NCBI RefSeq assembly: GCF_000015165.1
Contig: NC_009485.1
Span: 8,017,501 to 8,081,500 of the forward strand
Length of the DNA stretch: 64,000 nucleotides
Direction: 5' to 3'
DNA from: Bradyrhizobium sp. BTAi1
GTDB taxonomy: Bacteria > Pseudomonadota > Alphaproteobacteria > Rhizobiales > Xanthobacteraceae
Shown: one piece after another, positions 8,654 to 18,755 of the stretch
Layout: each line of letters starts with the position of its first letter
Position numbering within the stretch: position 1 is the first letter of the stretch
Notes under the pieces: model-generated
What the model was told of the DNA's origin: nothing
Database searches by the model: none
Seen by the model: the letters and a program-made list of their open reading frames with translations, nothing else
Program-made: the position numbers and the translations under genes

Positions 8654-9166
8654 TTACCGCTCGATCATCCAGCGCGTCACCGCCTGGTGGTAGTTCATCG
8701 GACCCGGCACGGTCTTATAGGTCTTCACATAGCGAAAGCCGGCCTTCTGCAACGCGCGGTTGGGGGCGGTGTTGTAGGCATGCGGCTCGCAGAACAGCCG
8801 CTTGAGCTCGAGCCGCTCGACATAGAGGTCGACGCTGCGGCTGACGCAGGCGGTGCCGAGGCCGCGGCCGCGCAGCTCCGGCGCGGTGACGTGCAGATGC
8901 ATATTGGCGTGGCTGCCGCGCACGATCCGATCGCAGCTGGAGAAGCCGATCGGCCGGCCGTCGAGCTGCCAGACCACCATCAGCACCGCGCGCTCGGCAA
9001 CCGGCGTTTCATAGAGTGACTTGAACAGATGGCTCCAGACCGGCCTGGTCGGCATCCGCGTCGGATCGATACCCATCAAATCGAGCTGCTCGACCGTCGA
9101 CGAATAGAAATAGTCGATGACCATCGCGGTCTCGTCGAGTGTCATGTCGCGGATGTCGAGATTCAT
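8654..9166 (-). CDS. GNAT family N-acetyltransferase
   Basis: 170-residue acetyltransferase. The acetyl-CoA-binding signature is LRGRGLGTACV at about residues 99-109 (R/Q-x-x-G-x-G/A motif), and NTAPNRALQKAGFRYVKTY near the C-terminus is typical of GNAT motif B. The start ATG at 9166 gives the usual GNAT length and has AAAGGG upstream; the open frame extends much further 5' but crosses a palindromic repeat, so upstream starts are unlikely. The substrate is unknown. It stands alone between the catabolic island and ispG. Confidence 0.82.
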   Translation of the reverse strand: MNLDIRDMTLDETAMVIDYFYSSTVEQLDLMGIDPTRMPTRPVWSHLFKSLYETPVAERAVLMVVWQLDGRPIGFSSCDRIVRGSHANMHLHVTAPELRGRGLGTACVSRSVDLYVERLELKRLFCEPHAYNTAPNRALQKAGFRYVKTYKTVPGPMNYHQAVTRWMIER

Positions 9167-9633
9167 CGAGACGCCCTTTCCCCAGGCGTCAGGGTGCCGA
9201 TCATGCGGGGCTGCAGTAGGGCGGCACGACGGCGGCCCGTTGCGGCCGATCCGCGGGCGACGAATTTCAGACCGAGGTAAGCTGCACAAGCGGCCAACGG
9301 CTGCTGAGTCAGCTGTCGTGCTCACGACGAAATCTTGAAGACGAGATCTTGAGGACGAGATCTCACCGCGGGCTTTGTCTTCTTGAGCTCCACCCGTCTG
9401 CAACAGCACCATCGCCGATGACGACCGGAGTGATGCGCTCGTCTGCTTCCCCACCGTCATGCCGGGCTTGTCCCGGCCATCCACGTCGTTCGGCATCCAC
9501 GGAAGGACGTGGATGCCCGGACAGCCCGGGCATGACGGAGAAACTCAAGGGCAGACGTTTGCGCCGCGATCTGACGCACCGCGCAATCAGCCCACGGCGC
9601 AGGAGGCGCCGCCGGCCCAGATCCGGGCGCGTC
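9167..9633. other. Intergenic region with an extended palindromic repeat
   Basis: A 467-base gap between two minus-strand genes. It contains the repeat at 9454-9538 and the short direct repeat GACGAAATCTTGA / GACGAGATCTTGA near 9323-9360. I see no gene in it. Confidence 0.5.
9454..9538. repeat. Palindromic intergenic repeat, type B copy 1
   Basis: The ends CCGTCATGCCGGGC and GCCCGGGCATGACGG are near-perfect inverted repeats, with inner arms CATCCACGTC / GACGTGGATG. The whole 85-base unit could fold into one long branched hairpin. A relative with the same outer and inner arms occurs at 55918-56003. This has the build of REP/RPE-type elements found between rhizobial genes. Confidence 0.75.
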
Positions 9634-10923
<1,290 letters not shown>

Positions 10924-10936
10924 GGGCGCTCGGATA

Positions 10937-11890
10937 TCAGGTTTTGGTGACGTTCAGCAATGGATCAGTCGCGGCCAGGACCGCACGGTTCGGGCGGTTG
11001 ACGAGAAAAAGCCCAATGATCACAAGCACAGCAGCCAGGCCAAAGGCCAGCGTCAGGGCGTCATGCAGGATGAAATAGCTCGCCACGACCCCGAATAAAG
11101 GGGTGATGAAGGTAAATGCCGACAATTTGCTGGCCGAATAGGCCTTGATCAGCGCGAACCAGATCGTGAACGTGGTGCCGACCACCCAGATCGACTGGTA
11201 GGCCATCAGCCCGATCACGAAGGGGCTGGGAACCTGGGCCAGCCGTTCGCCGGCAATCAGGGCCGCCGCCGCCATGATCGGGACCGAGACACCGACCTGG
11301 TATCCCAGTGCGCGCTCGGGCGCGATGAAGCGCAGCCTTGTGCCTTTGACGAACACCGTGGTCACGCCCCACAGCAGGCCGCCACCGACCACCAGGAGAT
11401 CGCCGAGCAGCACCCTGCCGTCGACATTGGCCTGGGGAATGCCGATCGCCAGCGCCACGCCGGTGAAGCTCATGGCGAGGCCGCCCCATTGCGCCGGGCC
11501 CAGCCGCTCGCCGAGGAAGCGGAACGAGCCGAGCGCGACGAAGAACGGCGCCGTGTAGAGAAACACCACGGCCCGCGACGCCGAGGTCAGCAGCAGGCCC
11601 TGATAGATCAGCACGAACTCAAACCCGAACAGCGCCCCCGCGACCAGACCAAGCCCCAGAGTCCCGTCGCGCTCGAACATTTTCACGCCGCGCAGCTGCG
11701 CAAAGATCAGCAGCACCGGCAGCGCACCGGCCGATCGGAACGTCGCCTGCAGCAGCGGCGGAATCTCCGGCAGCGCCAGCTTGATCGCGATCTGGTTGAA
11801 GGCCCAGGACAGACAGAGCACGAGCACGATGGCGATCGCGCCCGGACCGAGCGGCCGGGTCCCGGCCGGTGGCGATGAGTTTGCGGACAT
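10937..11890 (-). CDS. DMT superfamily transporter (EamA domains)
   Basis: 317-residue inner-membrane protein with about ten hydrophobic helices arranged as two EamA repeats, the layout of drug/metabolite exporters such as RhaT/YdcZ/EamA. The first helix begins after a ~17-residue polar N-terminus (ALVLCLSWAFNQIAIK-like region) and the second EamA unit begins near residue 160. GGGAGC precedes the ATG. It lies 48 bases after the Zur-like gene and 13 bases before ispG, all on the same strand, so a three-gene transcript is possible. The substrate is unknown. Confidence 0.85.
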   Translation of the reverse strand: MSANSSPPAGTRPLGPGAIAIVLVLCLSWAFNQIAIKLALPEIPPLLQATFRSAGALPVLLIFAQLRGVKMFERDGTLGLGLVAGALFGFEFVLIYQGLLLTSASRAVVFLYTAPFFVALGSFRFLGERLGPAQWGGLAMSFTGVALAIGIPQANVDGRVLLGDLLVVGGGLLWGVTTVFVKGTRLRFIAPERALGYQVGVSVPIMAAAALIAGERLAQVPSPFVIGLMAYQSIWVVGTTFTIWFALIKAYSASKLSAFTFITPLFGVVASYFILHDALTLAFGLAAVLVIIGLFLVNRPNRAVLAATDPLLNVTKT

Positions 11891-11938
11891 TTGCTCCCGG
11901 CAGACGTTGATTTTCGTTGGGCCGAACGCTTATCGCGC

Positions 11939-12430
11939 TCACGCCGCCTTCTGGCAATGTGCGCAGAGGCCGGTGATCTCGACCACCGACATCTTGGGCA
12001 GGAACCCCGACGCCGCCGCCGCGCTCTTCAAACTTTCCGCAATCGGCGCGGCGGGAACCTCGCCGACGGCACCGCAGCTCTCGCAGATAAGGAACGCCAC
12101 CAGCGCGGTCTGCTCATGGTCATGCGCGCAGGCGAGAAAGGCGTTGCGGCTTTCGATGCGGTGCACCAGGCCGTTGGCCATCAGGAACTCGAGCGCGCGA
12201 TACACCGTGATCGGGGCCGGCCGCGGCGCCACCTTCGCGAGTTCCTCGATGATCTCATAGGCGCCGAGCGGCCGATGGCTGGAGAGCAACGCCTCCAACA
12301 CCTGGCGCCGCAAGGGCGTGAACTTCTGGCCGCGCTGGGCGCAGACGCGCTCGGCGTGGGTCAGAGCATCGGCCGCACAGCGGCCATGATCATGGTCCGG
12401 CGCCGGGAAGGTGGGTTTTGCGAGGGTCAT
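11939..12430 (-). CDS. zur: Fur family regulator, Zur-like (zinc uptake regulator)
   Basis: 163-residue metal-dependent repressor. A winged-helix domain (residues ~35-90, FTPLRRQVLEALL and PITVYRALEFLMANGLVHRI) is followed by the dimerisation domain. Structural zinc cysteines are in CESCG (116-119) and CAHC (156-159), and a His-rich stretch DHDHGRC lies at 12-18. HDH at 103-105 and lack of the iron-Fur pattern favour Zur over Fur. I chose the ATG at 12430, giving the normal length; upstream in-frame ATGs would add a poorly conserved leader. It diverges from the MarR gene across a shared 174-base promoter region. Confidence 0.8.
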   Translation of the reverse strand: MTLAKPTFPAPDHDHGRCAADALTHAERVCAQRGQKFTPLRRQVLEALLSSHRPLGAYEIIEELAKVAPRPAPITVYRALEFLMANGLVHRIESRNAFLACAHDHEQTALVAFLICESCGAVGEVPAAPIAESLKSAAAASGFLPKMSVVEITGLCAHCQKAA

Positions 12431-12532
12431 TGCAGACAATCTAGCATTCCCTTCGGCTCCCGCCAAAGGGCGGGCGGCCGAGCCATGCATTTGTGACAAG
12501 GCCCGGCCGCACTCCGTCACCATCAAATATTC

Positions 12533-12546
12533 ATAAGCTTGCTTAT
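12533..12546. promoter_or_regulatory. Palindromic operator candidate for the MarR-EmrAB operon
   Basis: ATAAGC-TT-GCTTAT is a perfect 14-base palindrome in an AT-rich island, 58 bases before the MarR start and between the divergent zur and marR genes. MarR proteins generally bind such short AT-rich dyads overlapping their own promoters, so it is the best operator candidate for this operon. Confidence 0.5.
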
Positions 12547-12604
12547 TATATTCGAGGCTCATAAGAGCCTCAGCTTCGTTTCCCGCTTGCACCCGAGATC
12601 AGCC

Positions 12605-13084
12605 ATGCCCCGCACGTCCGTGGACGTGAATTTCCTGTTTACGCTCGGCGAGTTGCAGCGCCTGGTGCGCGCCTATGCCGACAAGGAGGCGGCGCGCTTC
12701 GGCATGACCCGCGCGCAATGGGCGGTGCTCGCCAAGGTCGAGCGCAACGAAGGCCTGAAACAATCGGAGCTCGCCGAGCAGATGGAAATGCAGCCGATCA
12801 CCCTGACGCGGCTGATCGACAAGCTGGCCGAGGCCGGTCTGATCGAGCGCCGCGGCGACGATACCGATCGCCGCGTCAACCGGCTTTATCTGAAGAAGGC
12901 TGCACGCCCCTTGCTCGCCAAGCTGGCGGTGCTGCGCGGCGAGCTGACCGACACCGCCCTTCAGGGCATCAGCCCGGCCGAGGCCGAACGGCTGATGACC
13001 CATCTCGAAGCCATCAAAGAAAATGTCAGAAACGCCCTGCAGTCCCTGTGTGACGCGCAGCGAAAGGAGCAGCGCTATGGCTGA
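12605..13084 (+). CDS. MarR family transcriptional regulator
   Basis: 159-residue winged-helix repressor. The DNA-binding core (residues ~45-95) includes KQSELAEQMEMQPITLTRLI and the wing RRGDDTDRRVNRLYL, which has the conserved D-x-R-x-x pattern of MarR wings. The ATG at 12605 starts the family-typical MPRTSVDVNFLFTLGELQRL; upstream in-frame codons are AT-rich leader that includes the operator candidate. Its end overlaps emrA by 8 bases (ATGGCTGA). It probably represses itself and the efflux pump and is released by a toxic hydrophobic or phenolic ligand. Confidence 0.9.
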   Translation: MPRTSVDVNFLFTLGELQRLVRAYADKEAARFGMTRAQWAVLAKVERNEGLKQSELAEQMEMQPITLTRLIDKLAEAGLIERRGDDTDRRVNRLYLKKAARPLLAKLAVLRGELTDTALQGISPAEAERLMTHLEAIKENVRNALQSLCDAQRKEQRYG

Positions 13085-14234
13085 GCCAGCCCTGAAACTC
13101 GCCCCTGACCAGAAGACCAATCCCGATGCGGCGCCGCCTCCGGCCGTGGAAGCCAAGCCGGCGCGGCCTGGATTTTTGCGGCGTTATCGCCGCCCGCTGC
13201 TGCTGATCGTGCTGCCGCTGCTCGCCGCGGCCGGCGGCCTCGCGCTCTATCTCAATGGCGGCCGCTACGTGACCACGGACGACGCCTATGTCGGGGCGCA
13301 AAAGGTGCTCATCACCCCCGACATCTCCGGCAAGATCGTCAAGGTCGTCGTGAAGGAAGGCCAGCAGGTACAGAAGGGCGACGAACTGTTCGAAATCGAT
13401 CCGGTGCCCTATCGCCTCGCGGTGGACCAAGCCAAGGCGGCGCTGGAGCAGGCGCGCACGAGCTATGAGAATCTCACCGCCAACGTCAAGATCTACGGCC
13501 AGATGCTCGATCTGGCACAGCAGGGCATCGACCTGAAGCAGAAGGACGTCGAGCGCAAGCAGACCCTGGCCAAGAACAATTTCGGCTCGCAGCTCGATCT
13601 CGACAATGCCGCGAATGCGCTGGTGACGGCGAGCGCGCAGGCGCAGTTCATCAAGCAGCAGCTGTCGAACGCCAGGACGCAGCTGCTCGGCAATCCCGAT
13701 CTGCCGCTGGAGCAGTTCCCGCCTTACGTCCAGGCCAAGGCCAAGCTCGAGGACGCGCAGCGCGACCTCGACCACACCACCCTGCGCGCGCCGATGCCGG
13801 GCGTCGCCACCCAGGTGGACCAGATCCAGCTCGGCCGCTTCGTCACCGCGGGCACGCCGGTGTTCTCGGTGATCGACGTCAGCAATCCCTGGGTCGACGC
13901 CAATCCGAAGGAGAGCGACTTCACCTATGTCGCGGTCGGCCAGCCGGTCGAGCTCGATGTCGACGCCTTCCCGAACCATCGCTTCAAGGGCACCATCGGC
14001 TCGCTGTCGCCGGGCACCGGCGCGCAATTCGCGATCCTGCCGCCGCAGAATGCCAGCGGCAATTTCGTCAAGGTGGTACAGCGCGTGCCGGTCCGGATCT
14101 ATTTCGACAAGACCGACAAGTTCGTCACCAGGCTCAAGGCCGGCATGAGCGTCAACGTGTCGATCGACACCGGCCATCAGCGCACGCTGGCGGGTCTTTT
14201 CGGCGCCGCCCACGCGGCGGAGAAGGAGGAGTAG
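13077..14234 (+). CDS. emrA: HlyD/EmrA family membrane fusion protein
   Basis: 385-residue periplasmic adaptor of a tripartite efflux system, anchored by one N-terminal transmembrane helix (residues ~40-60, after a Pro/Lys-rich cytoplasmic segment). The mature part has the biotinyl-lipoyl-like strands (DDAYVGAQKVLITPDISG, VVKEGQQVQKGDELFEIDP), a long coiled-coil hairpin from about 120 to 220, and a barrel domain. It is translationally coupled to marR (8-base overlap, AAAGGAGC ribosome binding site). It would link the MFS pump encoded 5 bases downstream to an outer-membrane channel; no TolC-like gene is adjacent. Confidence 0.92.
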   Translation: MAEPALKLAPDQKTNPDAAPPPAVEAKPARPGFLRRYRRPLLLIVLPLLAAAGGLALYLNGGRYVTTDDAYVGAQKVLITPDISGKIVKVVVKEGQQVQKGDELFEIDPVPYRLAVDQAKAALEQARTSYENLTANVKIYGQMLDLAQQGIDLKQKDVERKQTLAKNNFGSQLDLDNAANALVTASAQAQFIKQQLSNARTQLLGNPDLPLEQFPPYVQAKAKLEDAQRDLDHTTLRAPMPGVATQVDQIQLGRFVTAGTPVFSVIDVSNPWVDANPKESDFTYVAVGQPVELDVDAFPNHRFKGTIGSLSPGTGAQFAILPPQNASGNFVKVVQRVPVRIYFDKTDKFVTRLKAGMSVNVSIDTGHQRTLAGLFGAAHAAEKEE

Positions 14235-14239
14235 CCGCG

Positions 14240-15799
14240 ATGACTGCGCCGGCGGCCTCATCCTCGGCGGTTCCTGGGTTCCGCCGCAACATGGTGACGA
14301 TCTGCGCCATGACGGCGACGATCATGCAGGCGCTCGACACCACCATCGCCAATGTCGCCTTGCCCTACATGCAAGGCACGCTGTCAGCCTCGACCGACCA
14401 GATCAACTGGGTGCTGACCTCCTACATCGTCGCGGCCGCGATCATGACCGCGCCGGTGGGCTGGATCGCCAACCGCTTCGGCCGCAAGCGCACCTTCATC
14501 GTCTGCTCGGCCGGCTTCACTATTGCTTCGGTCATGTGCGGTCTGGCCCAGGACATCACCCAGATGGTGCTGTTCCGCCTGTTGCAGGGCGTGTTCGGTG
14601 CCTCGCTGGTGCCGCTGTCGCAGGCCGTGATGCTCGACTCCTACGCGCTGCATGAGCGCGCCAAGGCGATGGCGATCTGGGGCATGGGCGTGATGCTCGG
14701 CCCGATCATGGGGCCCTCGCTGGGCGCCTGGCTGACCGAGACTTATTCCTGGCATTGGGTGTTCTTCGTCAACCTGCCGTTCGGCGCCGTGACCGTGCTC
14801 GGCCTGATGGCCTTCATGGAGGAAACCAAGCCGAATGCGGAACTCACGTTCGACTGGTTCGGCTTCGTCGCGCTCGCCATCGGCATCGGCTCGCTGCAGA
14901 TCGCGCTCGATCGCGGCGAGGATCAAGGCTGGCTCGAGAGCAACGAGATCATCATCGAGTTCATCATTGCCGGCGTCGGCTTCTACTACTTCCTTGCCCA
15001 TTCGCTGACCACGCAACGGCCGTTCATCCAGTTCGCGCTGTTCAAGGACCGTAATTTCGTCGGCGGCTGCGTGTTCATGACCGTGATGGGCCTTGTGCTA
15101 TTCTCGACCATGGCGCTGTCCTCGCCGTATCTGCAGAACGTCATCGGCTATCCGATCATCACCGCCGGCGTCCTCCTGGCGACCCGTGGCTGCGGCACGT
15201 TGGTCGCAATGATGCTGGTCGGCCGGCTGTTGCGTTTTATCGAGGCGCGCACCTTGATCGTGGTCGGACTGTCGCTGACGGCGTTGTCGCTGTTCCAGAT
15301 GACCGGCTGGACCGACCACACCGGCGTGCCCGAGATCATCACCGTCAGCATCATGCAGGGCTTTGGCTTCGGCCTGGTGTTCGTGCCGCTGTCGACCGTG
15401 GCGTTCCTCACCTTGCCGGGCCATTTGCGCACGGATGGAACATCAATGCTGACTTTGGTGCGCAACGTCGCAAGCTCGATCGGGATCTCGATCGCGATCG
15501 CGCAGCTGACGGAAGGAACACGCCGCAGCCACGCGATCCTGGTCGAGCACATCAACCCGTTCAACCACGCTCTGCAGATGCCGAACGTGGCGGGGCTGCT
15601 CAACCTGTCGACCGATGCCGGACGCGCGATGGCCGATGCCATGGTCATGATGCAGGCCCAGATCCTGGCGTTCTCCCACGATTACCAGCTGGTGATGACG
15701 TTCATCCTGGTGTCGATCCCGCTCGCCGTCATGATCGGCTCGACCCGCACCGCGCTCCGCGCCCAGTCCGCACCGGCGGAGCACGCTGTGATGGAGTAG
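14240..15799 (+). CDS. emrB: DHA2 (EmrB/QacA) family MFS efflux transporter
   Basis: 519-residue proton-driven drug exporter with about 14 transmembrane helices. Motif A-like GWIANRFGRKR follows helix 2 and motif C-like GVMLGPIMGPSLGAWL lies in helix 5; the start region TIMQALDTTIANVALPYMQG is the usual DHA2 motif D1. It is preceded by AAGGAGGAG and lies 5 bases after emrA, so marR-emrA-emrB form one operon. Substrates of such pumps include uncouplers, phenolics and other hydrophobic compounds; the exact set cannot be predicted. Confidence 0.93.
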   Translation: MTAPAASSSAVPGFRRNMVTICAMTATIMQALDTTIANVALPYMQGTLSASTDQINWVLTSYIVAAAIMTAPVGWIANRFGRKRTFIVCSAGFTIASVMCGLAQDITQMVLFRLLQGVFGASLVPLSQAVMLDSYALHERAKAMAIWGMGVMLGPIMGPSLGAWLTETYSWHWVFFVNLPFGAVTVLGLMAFMEETKPNAELTFDWFGFVALAIGIGSLQIALDRGEDQGWLESNEIIIEFIIAGVGFYYFLAHSLTTQRPFIQFALFKDRNFVGGCVFMTVMGLVLFSTMALSSPYLQNVIGYPIITAGVLLATRGCGTLVAMMLVGRLLRFIEARTLIVVGLSLTALSLFQMTGWTDHTGVPEIITVSIMQGFGFGLVFVPLSTVAFLTLPGHLRTDGTSMLTLVRNVASSIGISIAIAQLTEGTRRSHAILVEHINPFNHALQMPNVAGLLNLSTDAGRAMADAMVMMQAQILAFSHDYQLVMTFILVSIPLAVMIGSTRTALRAQSAPAEHAVME

Positions 15800-16116
15800 T
15801 TCCCGGTATGCTTATGCTGCGGACGCGCGTGCGGCGTTCGGACGCGGCGCGCGTCGGATAGCGAAAAGGTGACCGGCTCGTGATGCAATTGTAACTTCAA
15901 GCCGGCCCGATTCCAGCTATCGTTTCCATACCCCACTCGGATCTCTGCGTATGAGTTGCGCGCAGAGACTGCACCTCATGAGCGCCCCACTCGTGATGTG
16001 CCGGGCGGGGGCGGTGGCTCCTCCAGCGCCGCCCCCAGCCCCCGGGGATTTTCCGCTCATGAAATACCGTATTTCGCCTGCAGGCGAGAAAGCCTGCAAC
16101 GACGACCGCTTAGCGG
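15800..16116. other. Convergent intergenic region after emrB
   Basis: A 317-base gap between the ends of emrB (+) and the dioxygenase gene (-). GACGCGCG...CGCGCGTC at 15822-15855 and a GGGCGGGGGCGG...CCGCCCCC dyad near 16008-16035 could form hairpins ending transcripts from either side. Neither has a T run. No gene is seen. Confidence 0.45.
15822..15855 (+). terminator. GC-rich hairpin downstream of emrB
   Basis: Arms GACGCGCG and CGCGCGTC enclose an 18-base loop 23 bases after the emrB stop. No T run follows, so intrinsic termination is uncertain. Confidence 0.3.
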
Positions 16117-17010
16117 CTACTTGATCGGGGCGCGCGGCAGCACGGTGTCGCCGATCTCCATGCGGTAGACGTGATCAAGCGCGTACCAGGGCGCGGTGAC
16201 GTCGGCGTCGGTCGGATGCGGTTCGTCGTGGCGGATGAAGTTGCCCAACAAGGCCTTGGTCACGCCGAACTGCACGTCGCTGTCGATGTGCGGGTCGTGG
16301 GGGTCGTAGACCTGCGAGATCAGCACCTTGAAGCCTTGCTTGACGATCAGCGCATGCAGATGCGCCGGGCGATACGGATGCCGGCCCTGCGCCTTCAGGA
16401 GCCGGCCGACCACGCCGTCGGTCGGAATCGGATATCCGACCATCATCACCGAGCGGAACCAGAAGCGGCCGTCGTCATCGGTGGTGAACTTGCCGCGCAG
16501 GTTCATGTCGGCCTGCTCCGGATCCTGGTTCTCGTAATAGCCGACCGGCGAGGCGTGCCAGACGTCGACCTCGGCGCCGGCGACCGGCGCGCCGTGCGGA
16601 TCGACCACGCGTCCGGTGACGAACAGCGCCGGACCCGGTGTGGCCGAGCGCACGATCGAGCCGCCATTCTCGGTCCGCGGCGAGTTCAGCCGCCAGAACG
16701 GGCCAAGCAGCGACTGCGCCGTCTCGGTGTTGCCGCCATCGCCATTGTTGAGCAGGCAGACCAGCGGCGAGACGCCGAGCGAACCGGCCATCAGCACCAC
16801 TTCATTGTGGGTGTCGTTGGTGCGCTGTCCCAGTTCAGCGATGAGGGCGGCGGCCTCGCGGAATTCGGCCTCGGTGAGACGGACATCGCGCACGAAGCCG
16901 TGCAGGTGCTTGACGAGCGAGACCATGATCTCGCGCAGCCGCGGATTGGAGGTCTGCTCCATCACCGCCAGCACCGCCGGCGTGACGTCCTGTTCGCGGG
17001 AGATGGTCAT
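16117..17010 (-). CDS. Intradiol ring-cleavage dioxygenase (catechol or hydroxyquinol 1,2-dioxygenase type)
   Basis: 297-residue non-heme Fe(III) enzyme that opens catecholic rings between the two hydroxylated carbons. The four iron ligands can be seen: Tyr159 in PVGYYENQ, Tyr193 in VGYPIPTDG, and His217 and His219 in RPAHLHAL. The N-terminal ~105 residues form the helical dimerisation domain found in catechol and hydroxyquinol dioxygenases, which protocatechuate enzymes lack. The ATG at 17010 was preferred to one 18 bases upstream. A thiolase of the beta-ketoadipate type is encoded just upstream on the same strand, separated by a palindromic repeat, which supports a role in aromatic catabolism. 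Catechol versus hydroxyquinol cannot be settled here. Confidence 0.88.
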   Translation of the reverse strand: MTISREQDVTPAVLAVMEQTSNPRLREIMVSLVKHLHGFVRDVRLTEAEFREAAALIAELGQRTNDTHNEVVLMAGSLGVSPLVCLLNNGDGGNTETAQSLLGPFWRLNSPRTENGGSIVRSATPGPALFVTGRVVDPHGAPVAGAEVDVWHASPVGYYENQDPEQADMNLRGKFTTDDDGRFWFRSVMMVGYPIPTDGVVGRLLKAQGRHPYRPAHLHALIVKQGFKVLISQVYDPHDPHIDSDVQFGVTKALLGNFIRHDEPHPTDADVTAPWYALDHVYRMEIGDTVLPRAPIK

Positions 17011-17031
17011 GGCACGATCCCTCGGCATTCT

Positions 17032-17115
17032 CCGTCATTGCGAGGAGCGCAGCGACGAAGCAATCCAGGGCTACACATGCGACTCTGGATTGCTTCGCTT
17101 CGCTCGCAATGACGG
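17032..17115. repeat. Palindromic intergenic repeat, type A copy 1
   Basis: Arms CCGTCATTGCGAG... and ...CTCGCAATGACGG flank inner arms AAGCAATCCAG / CTGGATTGCTT. It fills nearly all the space between the thiolase and dioxygenase genes. A second copy with the same outer and inner arms lies at 21498-21582. Confidence 0.8.
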
Positions 17116-17122
17116 CGGAGTA

Positions 17123-18331
<1,209 letters not shown>

Positions 18332-18450
18332 CGCTCTCTCCCGGGATCTCGATGTTTTCTGGTCAGAATTGACGGCGGTTTTAGGAGTGCGCCGAAGGCA
18401 GGTCAAATGACGGGGGCGCGGGGTGGTATGCGTGGCGCCGTCGGATGCGA

Positions 18451-18472
18451 CCTCCCCCGCCCGCGGGGGAGG
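18451..18472. repeat. Short GC hairpin, type D copy 1
   Basis: CCTCCCCCGC-cc-GCGGGGGAGG is a perfect 10-base-pair stem. The same stem with a different 2-base loop occurs at 22414-22435. Confidence 0.75.
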
Positions 18473-18524
18473 AGCAAAGCCGGCCACCGTCCGAGGTTCA
18501 GCGCAGGCCCCGCCTCAAACTCTC

Positions 18525-18634
18525 CGTCATTCCGGGGCGGCGCGCGCAAGCGCGACGAGCCCGGAATCGATCGGTCCACACGACCCGCCGCATGATGGAT
18601 TCCGGGTTCGTGCTGCGCACGCCCCGGAATGACG
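18525..18634. repeat. Composite palindromic repeat, type C copy 1
   Basis: Outer arms CGTCATTCCGGGGC / GCCCCGGAATGACG are perfect inverted repeats; inner arms CCCGGAATC / GATTCCGGG and GCGCGCGCAAGCGCG add further stems. A short 40-base relative is at 32587-32626. Confidence 0.75.
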
Positions 18635-18755
18635 AGAGGAGAGAGCTGCGATCATCTCAGGCACCATATCGGGGGCGACATTGCCATCGTGGAAAACCGG
18701 GACATCGCCTGCAAAGCGGTAGGACCGTCCGGGCAAATTGGCTAGTTTCCGCGCC

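Larger units (their letters stand above)
18332..18755. other. Divergent intergenic region thiolase/mutS with two repeats
   Basis: A 424-base gap holding the promoters of two divergent genes. It contains the GC hairpin at 18451-18472 and the composite palindrome at 18525-18634. The ~120 bases before mutS have no clear promoter hexamers that I can defend. Confidence 0.5.
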
